A stretch of DNA of 19,274 nt from Halobacteria archaeon (GCA_029932715.1 JAOZPO010000004.1:1-19274), one strand, 5' to 3'. Shown: positions 1-9,363, counted from the stretch's first letter. Notes: generated by a model not told the origin, from the sequence alone. Made by a program: numbers and translations.

Positions 1-1
1 A

Positions 2-106
2 AATTTCATCAACTCCATGCAGGGTATAAAAGAAAGCAAAAGCATAGAAGAGATAATAGAAAGGAGATCAAGAGAAAGTAGCGCTATCAGAAAAGAGAGT
101 GCATGA
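2..106 (+). CDS. C-terminal tail of an unidentified protein (5' end outside window)
   Basis: The frame starting at base 2 is open from the window edge to a TGA at 104-106, giving 34 residues. They are rich in Lys, Glu, Arg and Ser and include an amphipathic stretch around IKESKSIEEIIERRSRESS. The charged helical look suggests the end of a real coding region rather than random frame, but 34 residues are too few to name a family. Another frame is also open over part of this stretch (its first stop is a TAG near 80), so the call rests on composition alone. It lies on the same strand as the ATPase gene that starts at 150, with about 43 bases between. Function unknown. Confidence 0.4.
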   Translation, partial: NFINSMQGIKESKSIEEIIERRSRESSAIRKESA

Positions 107-149
107 TTCATAAATTGTTTGTGTATTATAATAAAAACGGGAAAATGAT

Positions 150-1292
150 ATGTACGAAATAGAAAACGCACTTGAGTTACAGGAAAGCTACACCGTCTTG
201 CTAAAAGGGGCTCCAGGGACAGGTAAGACTACTTATGCGATTACGCTCCTCGAACATTTGTGCCATGGAGATACTGAAGGAGTTTATATATCCACTCGCA
301 TAGACCCTTCCGCATTGTATAAACAATTCCCTGGCCTGGAAAGCCGAGTGCCTGCTAAAAACATTATTGATGCCACGCAATCGGAATTTTCGGAATCTGA
401 TTCTCAGGTGCTTTATGAAGACGATACAAGCTTCTTGAGGGCGGTTTACAGTCTTGTTGTAGAAAAGGACGTTACTATCTTGATAATAGATAGCTGGGAT
501 GCGGTATCATTTCAAATAGGTAGTAAAAACCAAAAGAGCATAGAAAAGCTTGAGTCCTCTATGCTTGATATTGCGCGAAAAACTAATACTCGTTTACTCT
601 TAATCTCCGAGTATACCGGAGAGAAGAAGATGGATTATCTTGTTGATAGTATTATAAGATTAGAGAAGGACACCGTGGACGGTAGAACGGCAAGGAGGAT
701 GTATGTAGATAAGTTGAGAGGTTTCCTGATTACAAATAATAGCTATCCTTACACCCTGGAAGCCGGTACGTTCACCAATTTTGGAACCGCCGCATTCGGA
801 TTAGGCAGTGGTAGGCACAAGCAATCAAAAGGGAACAGAAAGGACGAAAGGGGGACGTATTATTCCACCGGGATAAAAGATTTAGATATGATTATTGGTG
901 GGTACCCGAAAGGGAGCTTTGTACTGCTGGAAATAGCTGATGATAGCATAAGTCAGAATTACCGACCCGTTTTGTTCCACACCATATCCAATTTCATACT
1001 GAATGGCTGCGGTGTTATATATATGCCCGAGGAAGGTTCTTATGCCTCGTCGGTGAAGCGGCTTCTTTTTGATTATCTCGATAAAAGCATACTGGATAAA
1101 TACTTGCGGATGCCTACCATTTCGGAATCGGAAAGTGAAGACACGTGTCTATTCAAAATTGAGTCCGAAGACGAAGATGGCTCGCTGAAAGCATACTTAT
1201 CGAAGCATCTTGAGGTGTATAAACAGTTGAAGAAGCCAGTATTGCATGTTATTGGCTTACCGTGTTGGATGTTTACGCAGAAGAGGAGATAA
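150..1292 (+). CDS. KaiC/GvpD/RAD55-like RecA-superfamily ATPase, N-terminal part (frameshifted)
   Basis: This 380-residue product is a P-loop ATPase of the KaiC/GvpD/RAD55-like group, proteins that in archaea usually act in signalling or regulation rather than recombination. The Walker A motif GAPGTGKT is at residues 20-27, and a hydrophobic strand ending in Asp (Walker B-like, ILIIDSWD) is at 110-117. A second RecA-like unit begins near residue 238 (STGIKDLDMIIGG) but lacks a P-loop where one would be expected, so it is a degenerate repeat. The last residues (about PCWMFTQKRR) read unlike the rest, and a different frame continues the natural domain to 1537. The gene therefore appears split by a one-base frameshift between about 1223 and 1292. 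A TATA-like AT-rich stretch lies at about 122-137, very close to the ATG, so the message may be nearly leaderless. The exact substrate or partner cannot be told. Confidence 0.75.
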   Translation: MYEIENALELQESYTVLLKGAPGTGKTTYAITLLEHLCHGDTEGVYISTRIDPSALYKQFPGLESRVPAKNIIDATQSEFSESDSQVLYEDDTSFLRAVYSLVVEKDVTILIIDSWDAVSFQIGSKNQKSIEKLESSMLDIARKTNTRLLLISEYTGEKKMDYLVDSIIRLEKDTVDGRTARRMYVDKLRGFLITNNSYPYTLEAGTFTNFGTAAFGLGSGRHKQSKGNRKDERGTYYSTGIKDLDMIIGGYPKGSFVLLEIADDSISQNYRPVLFHTISNFILNGCGVIYMPEEGSYASSVKRLLFDYLDKSILDKYLRMPTISESESEDTCLFKIESEDEDGSLKAYLSKHLEVYKQLKKPVLHVIGLPCWMFTQKRR

Positions 1293-1537
1293 GAGGTATG
1301 CTTTCTGAAATAGTGTCGTGGGTAAGAACAACAAATGATGTTTTAATTGGTGTTTTGAAACCGTCTGCAAAGTTAAAGGCGGAAATACGTGAGATGGCTG
1401 ATGTACATCTCCGGTTCATACCGCTCTCAGGCACGATTAATGTTTACGGTGTTAAGCCGCACACTCTGCTATATAATATCTCACGCATTCCCGCGGATGG
1501 TGAATATCATCAGCTAAAATTCACACCGTTCTTATAA
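1262..1537 (+). pseudogene. C-terminal part of the frameshifted KaiC/GvpD-like ATPase
   Basis: This frame is open from 1223 to the TAA at 1535-1537. It encodes the likely missing C-terminus of the preceding ATPase: a helix (VYAEEEIRGMLSEIVSWVR), then strands typical of the end of a RecA-like domain. No ribosome binding site precedes the GTG at 1262, and the frame overlaps the end of the upstream ORF. Independent translation is therefore unlikely, and a joined product of about 460 residues is the natural reading. Possible causes are a true mutation, a one-base sequencing or assembly error, or a programmed -1 shift. I see no clear slippery heptamer between 1223 and 1292, which argues against the last. 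The stop lies 8 bases from the stop of the convergent receiver gene. Confidence 0.65.
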
Positions 1538-1545
1538 ATGGTTTT

Positions 1546-1959
1546 TTATGCTTCCTTCTTCCCTTTCACTAACTCTTTCACTGCTTTCACCAGTATATGG
1601 CACTGCTTTTCCGCACTGGCTCCACCTTTCGTGATATACCTATCTGCACCTTTCTCAAGGCACTCTTCAGGTGTTCCTGACTTACCTTTACCAGTAAACA
1701 GGATAAAAGGCAGATGTGCAAACTTTTCACTCTTCTTCAACACTTCTAATAGCTCTATACCATCTATTCCAGGAGGCATCAGGTAATCTGCAATGACAAT
1801 ATCAAAATTCTCACTTTCAAGCTTCTCCAATGCTGCTTCCGCAGATGTCACTCCTACAATATCAAACTCGTCCTTGACTTCCCGCTTCATAAGTATTCTC
1901 GTTATCTCCAAATCAGCAGGTTCATCATCCACATGCAAAATCCGTATTGGGGGCGTCAT
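1546..1959 (-). CDS. stand-alone response regulator receiver protein
   Basis: The 137-residue product is a complete CheY-like receiver domain with no output domain. The acidic pocket is D11-D12, the phospho-acceptor is D58 (IVIADYLMP), the switch Thr is T89 and the conserved Lys is K111 in YITKGG. It should accept a phosphoryl group from a sensor histidine kinase, which is not in this window. With no DNA-binding domain it probably works by protein contact. The start is supported by a purine-rich ribosome binding site (GAGAGGA) upstream of the ATG and by a TATA-like element at about 1987-1997. It converges on the KaiC/GvpD-like gene. Receiver proteins and KaiC-like ATPases are often found together in archaeal signalling loci, but a functional link here is inference. 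Confidence 0.9.
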   Translation of the reverse strand: MTPPIRILHVDDEPADLEITRILMKREVKDEFDIVGVTSAEAALEKLESENFDIVIADYLMPPGIDGIELLEVLKKSEKFAHLPFILFTGKGKSGTPEECLEKGADRYITKGGASAEKQCHILVKAVKELVKGKKEA

Positions 1960-2109
1960 CTCATCGTTTCCTCTCTTCTCTTATTCAAATTTAAATATGC
2001 TAATAGTATTTTATTTATGTAATATAAAGAGTAACCGTTATATTCCCTCTTTCTAAATCAGCTCTTTTAGTTTATATCTATCTATGCGTTCAACAGCATA
2101 AGATAAGAC

Positions 2110-3339
2110 ATGAAACTGTTAGTATTCGAACCTTTTTCCGGTGCCTCTGGTGACATGATATTAGGCAGTCTACTGGATTTGGGCGTTGATGCATCGAAGA
2201 TAGAGTCTGCAATTTCTGCCGTTGACCTCAAGATGGAAATAGAAGAAGTAGAAAAGCGAGGCATAAGAGCTAAAAAGGTGCTCTTTCTGAGTGAGCGAAT
2301 TAAAGGAAGGGAGCGGAATGTAAAGTCATACAGGGATATAGTAAAAGCAATAGCCAATAGCGGGTTGAGTAGGGAAATAATAGACAATTCGTTGCGCATG
2401 TTTGAGCTAATAGCAAATGCGGAATCGAAAGTGCATGGAGAGCCGAAGCATAGCTTGAGTTTCCATGAACTCGGCGCTATGGACACCATAGGAGACCTGA
2501 TAGGGAATAGTATGGCTTTTCTGGAGCTTCCTGTTGATTGCGTTATGAGTATGCCAATATCAGTAGGTGAAGGATTTGTGGAGACGGAACATGGCCGACT
2601 GCCTGTTCCCGCACCGGCAACTGTTGAAATATTGAAACAATCGTCTTTACTGTATCAAAGCGGCCCTTTCGCTTCTCTATCTGAATTGCTCACGCCTACT
2701 GGTGCCGCGATATTAGCGCATTTTGTACAGAGATCAGTCGCTTTTTTACCACCGTTACATGTTGGAGAAACGGGGTATGGCGCAGGCTCGCGTGACTTAC
2801 CAATGCCGAACGTCTTGAGAACAAGCGTATGTGAAACTGATGCGCATCTCCTTAGAGACGAGGTTGAAGTGCTGGAAACCAATGTGGATACAGTTACAGG
2901 AGAAGTTCTGGGCAATCTAATTGAGGTTCTTATGGCAGACGGTGCGAAGGATGTAACCATCATACCCGCGCTAATGAAGAAAGGCAGAAGCGGTCACATT
3001 ATCAGAGTGATTACAGCACCGCAAGACGTTTCACGATTAGCACATCGGATAATGACAGAAACTGGCTCTTTAGGCGTTCGCGTTATGCAAGTAAGGCATA
3101 GATATATCGCAAATCGGGAGCAGAAGAAGGTGCGAGTAAGGATAGGGGATAGAGAACGAGAAGTAGGCGTGAAAATAGGTAGAAACGCAAGCGGTGATTT
3201 GTTAAATGTCGCTGCGGAATTCGAAGATGCGAAGCGAATTGCAAGAGAGTTGAGCGTGCCTTTAAAGGATGTGATAATAATAGTGGAAGAAGAAGCGCGA
3301 AAGACTCTTCTGGGGAAACAAAATGCTTTTATTTACTAA
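2110..3339 (+). CDS. larC: LarC, nickel-pincer cofactor cyclometallase family
   Basis: LarC inserts nickel into the pyridinium-bis-thiocarboxylate precursor in a CTP-dependent reaction, giving the nickel-pincer cofactor known from lactate racemase. The family is recognised from the N-terminus (FEPFSGASGDM, residues 6-16, followed by ILGSLLDLG), from the central FHELGAMDTIGD and ETGYGAGSRDLPMPN stretches, and from a full length of 409 residues. In Lactobacillus plantarum larC is expressed through a programmed frameshift joining two ORFs; here both halves are in one continuous frame. The gene has its own intergenic region, with a TATA-like stretch at about 2070-2077, so the leader is short. No larA, larB or larE lies within the window, so the enzyme that uses the cofactor is unknown. 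The biochemical role is inferred from family membership. Confidence 0.88.
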   Translation: MKLLVFEPFSGASGDMILGSLLDLGVDASKIESAISAVDLKMEIEEVEKRGIRAKKVLFLSERIKGRERNVKSYRDIVKAIANSGLSREIIDNSLRMFELIANAESKVHGEPKHSLSFHELGAMDTIGDLIGNSMAFLELPVDCVMSMPISVGEGFVETEHGRLPVPAPATVEILKQSSLLYQSGPFASLSELLTPTGAAILAHFVQRSVAFLPPLHVGETGYGAGSRDLPMPNVLRTSVCETDAHLLRDEVEVLETNVDTVTGEVLGNLIEVLMADGAKDVTIIPALMKKGRSGHIIRVITAPQDVSRLAHRIMTETGSLGVRVMQVRHRYIANREQKKVRVRIGDREREVGVKIGRNASGDLLNVAAEFEDAKRIARELSVPLKDVIIIVEEEARKTLLGKQNAFIY

Positions 3340-3367
3340 GCTCTTCTTTATTGAATATAATAGCTTT

Positions 3368-3450
3368 GCGGAGGTCGCCAAGAGGACAAAGGCGCAGCGT
3401 TGAGGTCGCTGTCCCGTAGGGGTTCGGGGGTTCAAATCCCCTCCTTCGCA
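3368..3450 (+). tRNA. tRNA-Leu (anticodon GAG)
   Basis: A full class II cloverleaf. The 7-bp acceptor stem pairs 3368-3374 with 3443-3449 (one G-U) and the discriminator is A3450. The anticodon stem is 3395-3399 with 3407-3411, and the loop carries GAG at 3402-3404. A long variable arm with a CCC/GGG stem sits at 3413-3421. The T arm is 3426-3442 with loop TTCAAAT. The long variable arm, discriminator A and anticodon agree on leucine (CUU/CUC codons). No intron, and no CCA is encoded. It begins 28 bases after the larC stop. Confidence 0.95.
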
Positions 3451-3528
3451 TTAATGGAGATACTTTTATCAAGCGAAACACTTTTTATCTTTGATCTTAT
3501 TAATGTGGTTAAAAGAGGGGGAAGAAAG

Positions 3529-4608
3529 ATGAACCAAAAGGATAGCGAAGGGATTTCCGATGTAGATGTGGATATAGAGCAGGACATGTTAGATGATGAG
3601 GGCCTGGAAAAGATATTGAAAGGCTCAAAAACGATTATAAAGGTAATTGGATGCGGGGGGAGCGGGACCAATACGATACAGAGGATGACGAACGAGGGTA
3701 TTTTTGGCGCCGAACTATTTGCTTTGAACACAGATGCCCAGCATCTGCTTTTTTCGAAGGTGGAGAGGAAGATGTTGATAGGGAAGAGGACAACGCAGGG
3801 GCTGGGTGCGGGTAGCATTCCGAAGTTAGGCGAGGAAGCGGCGAAGGAGAACGAAGCCGAGATAAGATATATTGTAGAGAATGCGGACCTGGTATTTGTA
3901 ACTTGTGGATTGGGCGGTGGCACGGGTACAGGATCAGCGCCAGTAGTTGCTCAGGCGGCACAAGACGCTGGCGCTCTCACCATAGGTGTGGTAACATTAC
4001 CTTTCAGCGCTGAAGGCAGTATAAGAATAGAGAACACCGATATTGGACTCGAAAAACTGCGCGAAACTACTGATACTTTAATCGTGATACCAAACGATAA
4101 GCTATTGGAGGTAGTGCCGCGGTTACCCCTGAACGATGCTTTCCGTGTGGCGGATGAGGTATTAATGAGGTCAGTGAAGGGAATAACGGAGCTGATAACC
4201 AAGTCCGGCCTTGTAAATTTGGATTTCGCGGATGTAAGGACGGTGCTGAAAGGTGGAGGTATGGCGATGATAGGATTTGGTGAATCAGAGGGGCAGGATA
4301 AAGCGATTGAATCGGTAAAAAAAGCGCTAAGTTCTCCCTTACTTGAGGTTGACGTAACAGATGCGAAATCCGCATTGATAAATGTGACCGGCGGTGAGGA
4401 CATGACAGTAGAAGAAGCAGAGGGCTCACTCCAGGAAGTATATAAAATGATGAACCCGAATGCAAGGATAATCTGGGGCGTGCAGATAAATCCCGAGCTG
4501 AATAACACGATGCGGACCCTGCTTGTCGTTACAGGCGTAAACTCAGAGCAGATATATGCACATAGAGATACAAAGAGCGAAAGATACGGCATTGAAATAG
4601 TGCAGTAG
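3529..4608 (+). CDS. ftsZ: cell division protein FtsZ
   Basis: FtsZ is the tubulin-like GTPase that forms the division ring at mid-cell. The tubulin signature GGGTGTG is at residues 129-135. [10 protein letters not shown] (41-50) is the first phosphate loop, and the T7 catalytic loop NLDFADV is at 230-236. The ATG at 3529 is chosen because a purine-rich ribosome binding site (GAGGGGGAAG) lies just upstream and it gives the usual length of 359 residues. The frame stays open upstream to 3400, but those codons run through tRNA-Leu and cannot be coding. The N-terminus carries an acidic tail of about 30 residues before the globular domain, as in many archaeal FtsZ1 proteins. The C-terminus ends soon after the core with no long linker. 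It is first in a rightward run with secE and spt5. Confidence 0.97.
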   Translation: MNQKDSEGISDVDVDIEQDMLDDEGLEKILKGSKTIIKVIGCGGSGTNTIQRMTNEGIFGAELFALNTDAQHLLFSKVERKMLIGKRTTQGLGAGSIPKLGEEAAKENEAEIRYIVENADLVFVTCGLGGGTGTGSAPVVAQAAQDAGALTIGVVTLPFSAEGSIRIENTDIGLEKLRETTDTLIVIPNDKLLEVVPRLPLNDAFRVADEVLMRSVKGITELITKSGLVNLDFADVRTVLKGGGMAMIGFGESEGQDKAIESVKKALSSPLLEVDVTDAKSALINVTGGEDMTVEEAEGSLQEVYKMMNPNARIIWGVQINPELNNTMRTLLVVTGVNSEQIYAHRDTKSERYGIEIVQ

Positions 4609-4633
4609 TAGTAAAGTAAGGAAGTGATCAATA

Positions 4634-4849
4634 ATGCAAGAGAATCTTAAAGACATTGCGGAAAAAGTTAATCTTAAAGTCATCTCGGAGAAGCTAAATG
4701 AGTATGTACGGATATTGAAATTGGCAAAGAGGCCGAAAAGGGACGAGTTCTTCAAGATTTCTAAGATCGCCGGTGCTGCAATGGCGCTGGTCGGCTTTAT
4801 TGGGTTCTCTATATACGTTTTGATGACCGTTTTACCGCAGGGATTCTGA
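4634..4849 (+). CDS. secE: preprotein translocase subunit SecE (Sec61 gamma)
   Basis: SecE/Sec61-gamma clamps the SecY channel in the cytoplasmic membrane. The 71-residue protein has the expected form. An amphipathic cytoplasmic helix (about 15-32) is followed by the conserved basic-acidic turn RPKRDEF (33-39) and one transmembrane helix at about 45-67, with almost nothing beyond it. Size and layout match archaeal SecE. A GGAAGTGAT ribosome binding site precedes the ATG. It lies 25 bases after ftsZ and 3 bases before spt5; the secE-spt5 pairing is the archaeal counterpart of bacterial secE-nusG and supports both calls. Confidence 0.93.
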   Translation: MQENLKDIAEKVNLKVISEKLNEYVRILKLAKRPKRDEFFKISKIAGAAMALVGFIGFSIYVLMTVLPQGF

Positions 4850-4852
4850 GCT

Positions 4853-5335
4853 ATGACTACCACGATATATGCACTAAAGACAACGGTTAACCAAGAGCAA
4901 GCGGTTGCGAATCTGGTGATGGGCTCGATCAGGGAGATAAGGAAGGATGAGCATGGCATAAAGGCAATTTTAGTGCCCGATGAACTGAGGGGATATGTCT
5001 TGATTGAAGCTTCTTTCTCTGATATGATAGACCAGATAATCCAGAATATACCACATGCAAGGGGCTTGATCAAGGGCGGTATGAATTTTGAAGAGGTAGA
5101 ACATTTTCTCACGCCTAAACCGTCAGTAACAGGCATAAGAGAAGGAGCCATAATAGAAATCATTTCAGGACCTTTTAAAGGCGAAAAAGCGCGAGTGAAA
5201 AAAGTAGACGAATCGCATGAAGAACTCACTATTGAACTATTTGAAGCAATGGTACCAATACCCGTCACTGTTAGAGGTGATAGTGTAAGGGTGCTGAGCA
5301 GCGAAGAGAAAGAGGAAGAGCAGTCCGGAGGATAG
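4853..5335 (+). CDS. spt5: transcription elongation factor Spt5 (NusG-like)
   Basis: Spt5 binds the clamp of RNA polymerase together with Spt4 and keeps elongation processive; it also couples to translation. The 160-residue protein has an NGN domain at about residues 3-85 and a KOW domain at about 94-121. The KOW hallmark REGAIIEIISGPFKGEKARV includes the conserved GPFKG turn. The C-terminus is a short acidic tail (SSEEKEEEQSGG). The gene starts 3 bases after the secE stop, so the two are certainly co-transcribed. Spt4 is not encoded nearby. Confidence 0.95.
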   Translation: MTTTIYALKTTVNQEQAVANLVMGSIREIRKDEHGIKAILVPDELRGYVLIEASFSDMIDQIIQNIPHARGLIKGGMNFEEVEHFLTPKPSVTGIREGAIIEIISGPFKGEKARVKKVDESHEELTIELFEAMVPIPVTVRGDSVRVLSSEEKEEEQSGG

Positions 5336-5359
5336 AAAGGAAAGCAAAGAAAGGCACCA

Positions 5360-6259
5360 ATGAAAGACGTTTGTATCCTAATACCAACACTGAATGAGGA
5401 GGAGACGATAGGCGAGCTTATAGCGGAGTTCAAACGTGAGGGATTCGATAATATCTTCGTTATTGATGGAAACAGCACGGACGCAACGCGGGAGATAGCG
5501 AAGAGGGCAGGGGTAAAGGTGGAAATACAGCGGGGAAAGGGTAAGGGAATAGCGGTCAGGCAGGCTTTTGAAGAGATAGAAAGCGAAATAATTGTGATGA
5601 TTGACGGAGACGGTACATATTCACCCTCTGAGGCACGGGCATTAATTGAGCCGATATTAAACCACGAGGCTGAACATGTTGTCGGTAACCGATTCGCGTA
5701 TGGTGGTGCATTCGCAAGACTTCACCGGTTTGGAAACTGGGGACTAAATAGAGTCTTCAGCGTGGGATATGGTATAAAGTTGAGTGATATATTATCGGGA
5801 TACCGTGCATTCACAAAGGCGGCGGTGAATAGGATGGAACTTGCGAAAGAAGGGTTTGAAATAGAAGTCGAAATGGCTATAGAGTCAGTAAAGAAGGGTA
5901 TGCGGATAAAAGAAGTCCCTATTACCTACAAGGAGAGGAAAGGCGAATCAAAGCTCCATTTCCTTAGGGACGGGTCGCGGATAGCTTATACATTATATGT
6001 GCTCGCGAAAACGCATAACCCCCTCTTCTATTTTGGCATCATTGGATTCTCATTCATAGCCATTGGTATTATCTCCGGCATTTATGTCGTATTAGAGTGG
6101 CTTAAAAATATTACTCACATACCTCTCACCGTGTTTACCTCTTTAATGATAATTTCCGGTGTGCAGTTTCTTATATTTGGATTGCTTGGCGATTTAATAG
6201 TGACATTGCAAAAAGAGACGCTGGCAGCGTTGAGAGATAGGAGCAGAAAAGGGGAGTAA
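5360..6259 (+). CDS. family 2 glycosyltransferase, dolichyl-phosphate sugar synthase-like, membrane anchored
   Basis: A GT-A fold enzyme of the DPM1/AglJ-like type, which moves a sugar from a nucleotide donor to a polyprenyl phosphate on the inner face of the membrane. Visible motifs are PTLNEEETI (9-17), DGNSTDAT (36-43), the metal-binding DGDGTY (82-87), and the lipid-phosphate binding region [16 protein letters not shown] (190-205). Two hydrophobic helices follow at about 222-247 and 255-283, so the catalytic domain is tethered to the membrane. At 299 residues it is typical of archaeal members associated with S-layer N-glycosylation. The sugar and the exact pathway cannot be read from sequence. 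It begins 24 bases after spt5 and is followed 5 bases later by hisI. The sequon-rich surface proteins in this window are plausible downstream beneficiaries, which is inference. Confidence 0.85.
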   Translation: MKDVCILIPTLNEEETIGELIAEFKREGFDNIFVIDGNSTDATREIAKRAGVKVEIQRGKGKGIAVRQAFEEIESEIIVMIDGDGTYSPSEARALIEPILNHEAEHVVGNRFAYGGAFARLHRFGNWGLNRVFSVGYGIKLSDILSGYRAFTKAAVNRMELAKEGFEIEVEMAIESVKKGMRIKEVPITYKERKGESKLHFLRDGSRIAYTLYVLAKTHNPLFYFGIIGFSFIAIGIISGIYVVLEWLKNITHIPLTVFTSLMIISGVQFLIFGLLGDLIVTLQKETLAALRDRSRKGE

Positions 6260-6264
6260 ATAAA

Positions 6265-6645
6265 ATGGAAGCGGGTGTAGAGGAAGGGGGTAAGAAATTA
6301 ATAGCTGCGATAGCGCAGGATTACGAAACGGGAGAGGTGCTCATGCTTGCATATATGGACGAAGAGGCGCTGAGGCTTAGTAGACAGACGGGGAAAGCGC
6401 ATTACTGGAGCCGTAGCAGGAAGAAACTATGGCGAAAGGGTGAAATTTCCGGTAATGAGCAGATAATAAAGGATTTTTTTATCGATTGCGATGAAGATGC
6501 GGTACTCTTGAAGGTGAAGCAGATAGGGGGTGCTGCATGTCACATGGGATACCGGTCTTGCTTCTACCGTAAGATAAATGGGGAGATAGTAGGAGAGAAG
6601 ATATTCGAGCCCGAGGAGAAATATGGTAAGGAATGGGAGAAATGA
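6265..6645 (+). CDS. hisI: phosphoribosyl-AMP cyclohydrolase HisI
   Basis: HisI opens the adenine ring of phosphoribosyl-AMP, the third step of histidine synthesis. The 126-residue protein carries the family hallmarks. [16 protein letters not shown] lies at 49-64. The metal cluster DCDEDA has Cys75 as zinc ligand and nearby Asp74, Asp76 and Asp78 as the usual magnesium site. [12 protein letters not shown] has the other two zinc cysteines, Cys92 and Cys99. It is the stand-alone archaeal form with no fused HisE (phosphoribosyl-ATP pyrophosphatase) domain. It starts 5 bases after the glycosyltransferase stop, so it shares that transcript even though the pathways are unrelated. No other his gene is in the window. 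Confidence 0.95.
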   Translation: MEAGVEEGGKKLIAAIAQDYETGEVLMLAYMDEEALRLSRQTGKAHYWSRSRKKLWRKGEISGNEQIIKDFFIDCDEDAVLLKVKQIGGAACHMGYRSCFYRKINGEIVGEKIFEPEEKYGKEWEK

Positions 6646-6662
6646 TTCTTTCGGACCCAAAG

Positions 6663-6698
6663 TTTTTATATAACCACATCGTAATTCTAAATAGGTGA
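6663..6698 (+). promoter_or_regulatory. Alba promoter (BRE/TATA) and ribosome binding site
   Basis: A strong archaeal TATA box (TTTTTATATAA, 6663-6673) is preceded by a purine-containing BRE-like CCCAAAG just after hisI. A clear ribosome binding site AGGTGA is at 6693-6698, 7 bases before the ATG at 6706. The spacing predicts a start site close to 6693, so the leader is very short. This separates Alba transcription from the upstream operon and fits a highly expressed chromatin protein. Confidence 0.7.
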
Positions 6699-6705
6699 TA
6701 CAAAA

Positions 6706-6984
6706 ATGGCAGAAGACAACGTGATATATGTTGGAAACAAACCCGTGATGAGTTATGTCCTCGCGGTAGTGACGCAGTTTAACAACGGCTTTGACGATGT
6801 GGTGATAAAAGCGAGAGGGAGAGCGATCTCAAGAGCTGTTGATACTGCGGAAGTAGTGAAGAATAAGTTTATGCCCGGCGTAGAGACGAAGGAGATAAAA
6901 ATAGGGACAGAAACGATACAGGGAGAAGGAGGAGATAAGGCGAACGTTTCCTCGATGGAAATAACAATGAAGGCAAAGGCGTAA
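6706..6984 (+). CDS. albA: DNA/RNA-binding chromatin protein Alba
   Basis: Alba is a small dimeric protein that coats archaeal DNA and also binds RNA. The 92-residue product matches along its length. [14 protein letters not shown] (5-18) is the nucleic-acid binding segment containing Lys12, the position acetylated in Sulfolobus Alba. [20 protein letters not shown] (32-51) is the dimer helix region, and [15 protein letters not shown] precedes the flexible beta hairpin. In place of the usual Lys-Lys pair there is Asn-Lys (N11-K12), so one basic residue is missing. The gene has its own TATA promoter and is closed by a T-rich terminator, so it is a single-gene unit. Confidence 0.96.
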   Translation: MAEDNVIYVGNKPVMSYVLAVVTQFNNGFDDVVIKARGRAISRAVDTAEVVKNKFMPGVETKEIKIGTETIQGEGGDKANVSSMEITMKAKA

Positions 6985-7010
6985 GTAAGGGAGAAGAAGC
7001 GGTATGATGA

Positions 7011-8023
<1,013 letters not shown>

Positions 8024-8033
8024 GAGTAGGAGC

Positions 8034-9299
8034 ATGCAGGACAGGATAAATGGGATTCTGGAAGCGGTAGAGAAGCATCACGAGCTTTATGGAAATGCAC
8101 TGCCGATGATAGCGAGCGAAAACATAACAAGTAAAGTGGTAAGGATGCTACTCGCGTCGGATCTGTCACACAGGTATGCAGAAGGAGATGTTGGAGCCAG
8201 GTATTACCAGGGCTGCGAGTACATAGATGTAATAGAGGCGGAGGCGATAAGGGGCGCAAAAGAGCTGTTCGATGCGGAACATGTGAATGTAAAGCCGACT
8301 TCTGGTGTAAATGCAAATATAGCGGCATTGTTCGCCCTTACATCACCGGGAGATAAAATAATGACGCTGTCTGTGCCAGAAGGCGGTCATATAAGCCATG
8401 CGAAGTATTCTGTCCCGGGTATCAGGAATTTAGAGTTACATGAGTTCCCTTTCGATCCAGACGAGATGAATATAGATGTAGATGCGATGGTGCGTGAGAT
8501 AAAAGATAAGAAGCCGAAGCTAATTCTGTTCGGCGCCAGTCTTTTCCTCTTCCCTCATCCAATTCAGGAGGCGAGAGCAGCGGCGGATGTAGTGGGTGCG
8601 AAGATAGCCTATGACGGCTCACATGTACTGGGTCTCATAGCGGGTAATAAATTTCAAGACCCGCTACGTGAGGGTGCAGATGTTGTTACAGGGAGCACAC
8701 ATAAAACCTTTCCCGGACCACAGGGCGCGATAATACTGTGCAGGAATGCATTGAAGGAGGAGATAGATGCTGCTGTCTTCCCCGGGACGGTAAGCAACCA
8801 TCATCTGCATCATGTTGCGGGATTGGCAGTTACACTGGTAGAAATGATGCAATTTGGCGAACAGTACGCAGCGCAGATACAATCAAATGCGAAAACGCTG
8901 GCACAGTATCTGTACGAGGAAGGATTCGATGTGCTATGCGAGCATAAAGGTTTTACCGAATCGCATCAAATTGCGGTTAACGTTCGCAGCTTTGGCGGTG
9001 GAGATGGAGTGGCAAAGAAACTGGAAAAAGCGGGTATAATAACCAATAAGAACATGTTCCCATCAGATAAATCGCCTGAGAATCCCACAGGAATCCGGCT
9101 GGGAGTGCAGGAGCTTACGCGGATAGGTATGAAGGAATCGGAGATGCGAGAGATTGCAGTTCTTATAAAGAGAGTAGTAATAGATGGAGAAGAGGAAAGC
9201 AGAGTGAAAGAAGAAGTAATAGAATTGAAGAAGGATTTTTGTCATGTCCAATATTGCTTCGACAACGGCGATGCGTATAAGAATCCGGTTATTATGTGA
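8034..9299 (+). CDS. glyA: serine hydroxymethyltransferase GlyA
   Basis: This PLP enzyme interconverts serine and glycine, passing the one-carbon unit to a pterin; in methanogen-type archaea the carrier is tetrahydromethanopterin or a relative. The PLP lysine is Lys224 in GSTHKTFPGPQG. The cofactor-binding YDGSHVLGL holds Asp194 and His197. The N-terminal substrate region SENITSKVVRMLLASDL (28-44) and YYQGCEYIDVIE are typical. The length, 421 residues, is normal. It starts 10 bases after the pyrB stop, so the two form one unit; one-carbon and pyrimidine metabolism are related only loosely. The C-terminal 20 residues (QYCFDNGDAYKNPVIM region) look like the usual archaeal tail. Confidence 0.95.
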   Translation: MQDRINGILEAVEKHHELYGNALPMIASENITSKVVRMLLASDLSHRYAEGDVGARYYQGCEYIDVIEAEAIRGAKELFDAEHVNVKPTSGVNANIAALFALTSPGDKIMTLSVPEGGHISHAKYSVPGIRNLELHEFPFDPDEMNIDVDAMVREIKDKKPKLILFGASLFLFPHPIQEARAAADVVGAKIAYDGSHVLGLIAGNKFQDPLREGADVVTGSTHKTFPGPQGAIILCRNALKEEIDAAVFPGTVSNHHLHHVAGLAVTLVEMMQFGEQYAAQIQSNAKTLAQYLYEEGFDVLCEHKGFTESHQIAVNVRSFGGGDGVAKKLEKAGIITNKNMFPSDKSPENPTGIRLGVQELTRIGMKESEMREIAVLIKRVVIDGEEESRVKEEVIELKKDFCHVQYCFDNGDAYKNPVIM

Positions 9300-9363
9300 A
9301 TATGCATTAGGTTTTTTCCCGCTTTGCTCAATTGAGATTGCAATCTCCATACGAAATGTACCC

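Noticed and set aside
3400-3528. N-terminal extension of FtsZ through an upstream in-frame start
   Set aside because: The extension would begin inside tRNA-Leu, and a good ribosome binding site supports the ATG at 3529.
4543-5478. Long leftward ORF of 311 residues opposite secE, spt5 and the glycosyltransferase
   Set aside because: It is antisense to three firmly identified genes, rich in Ser, Phe, Ile and Leu as expected of a shadow frame, and shows no family motif.
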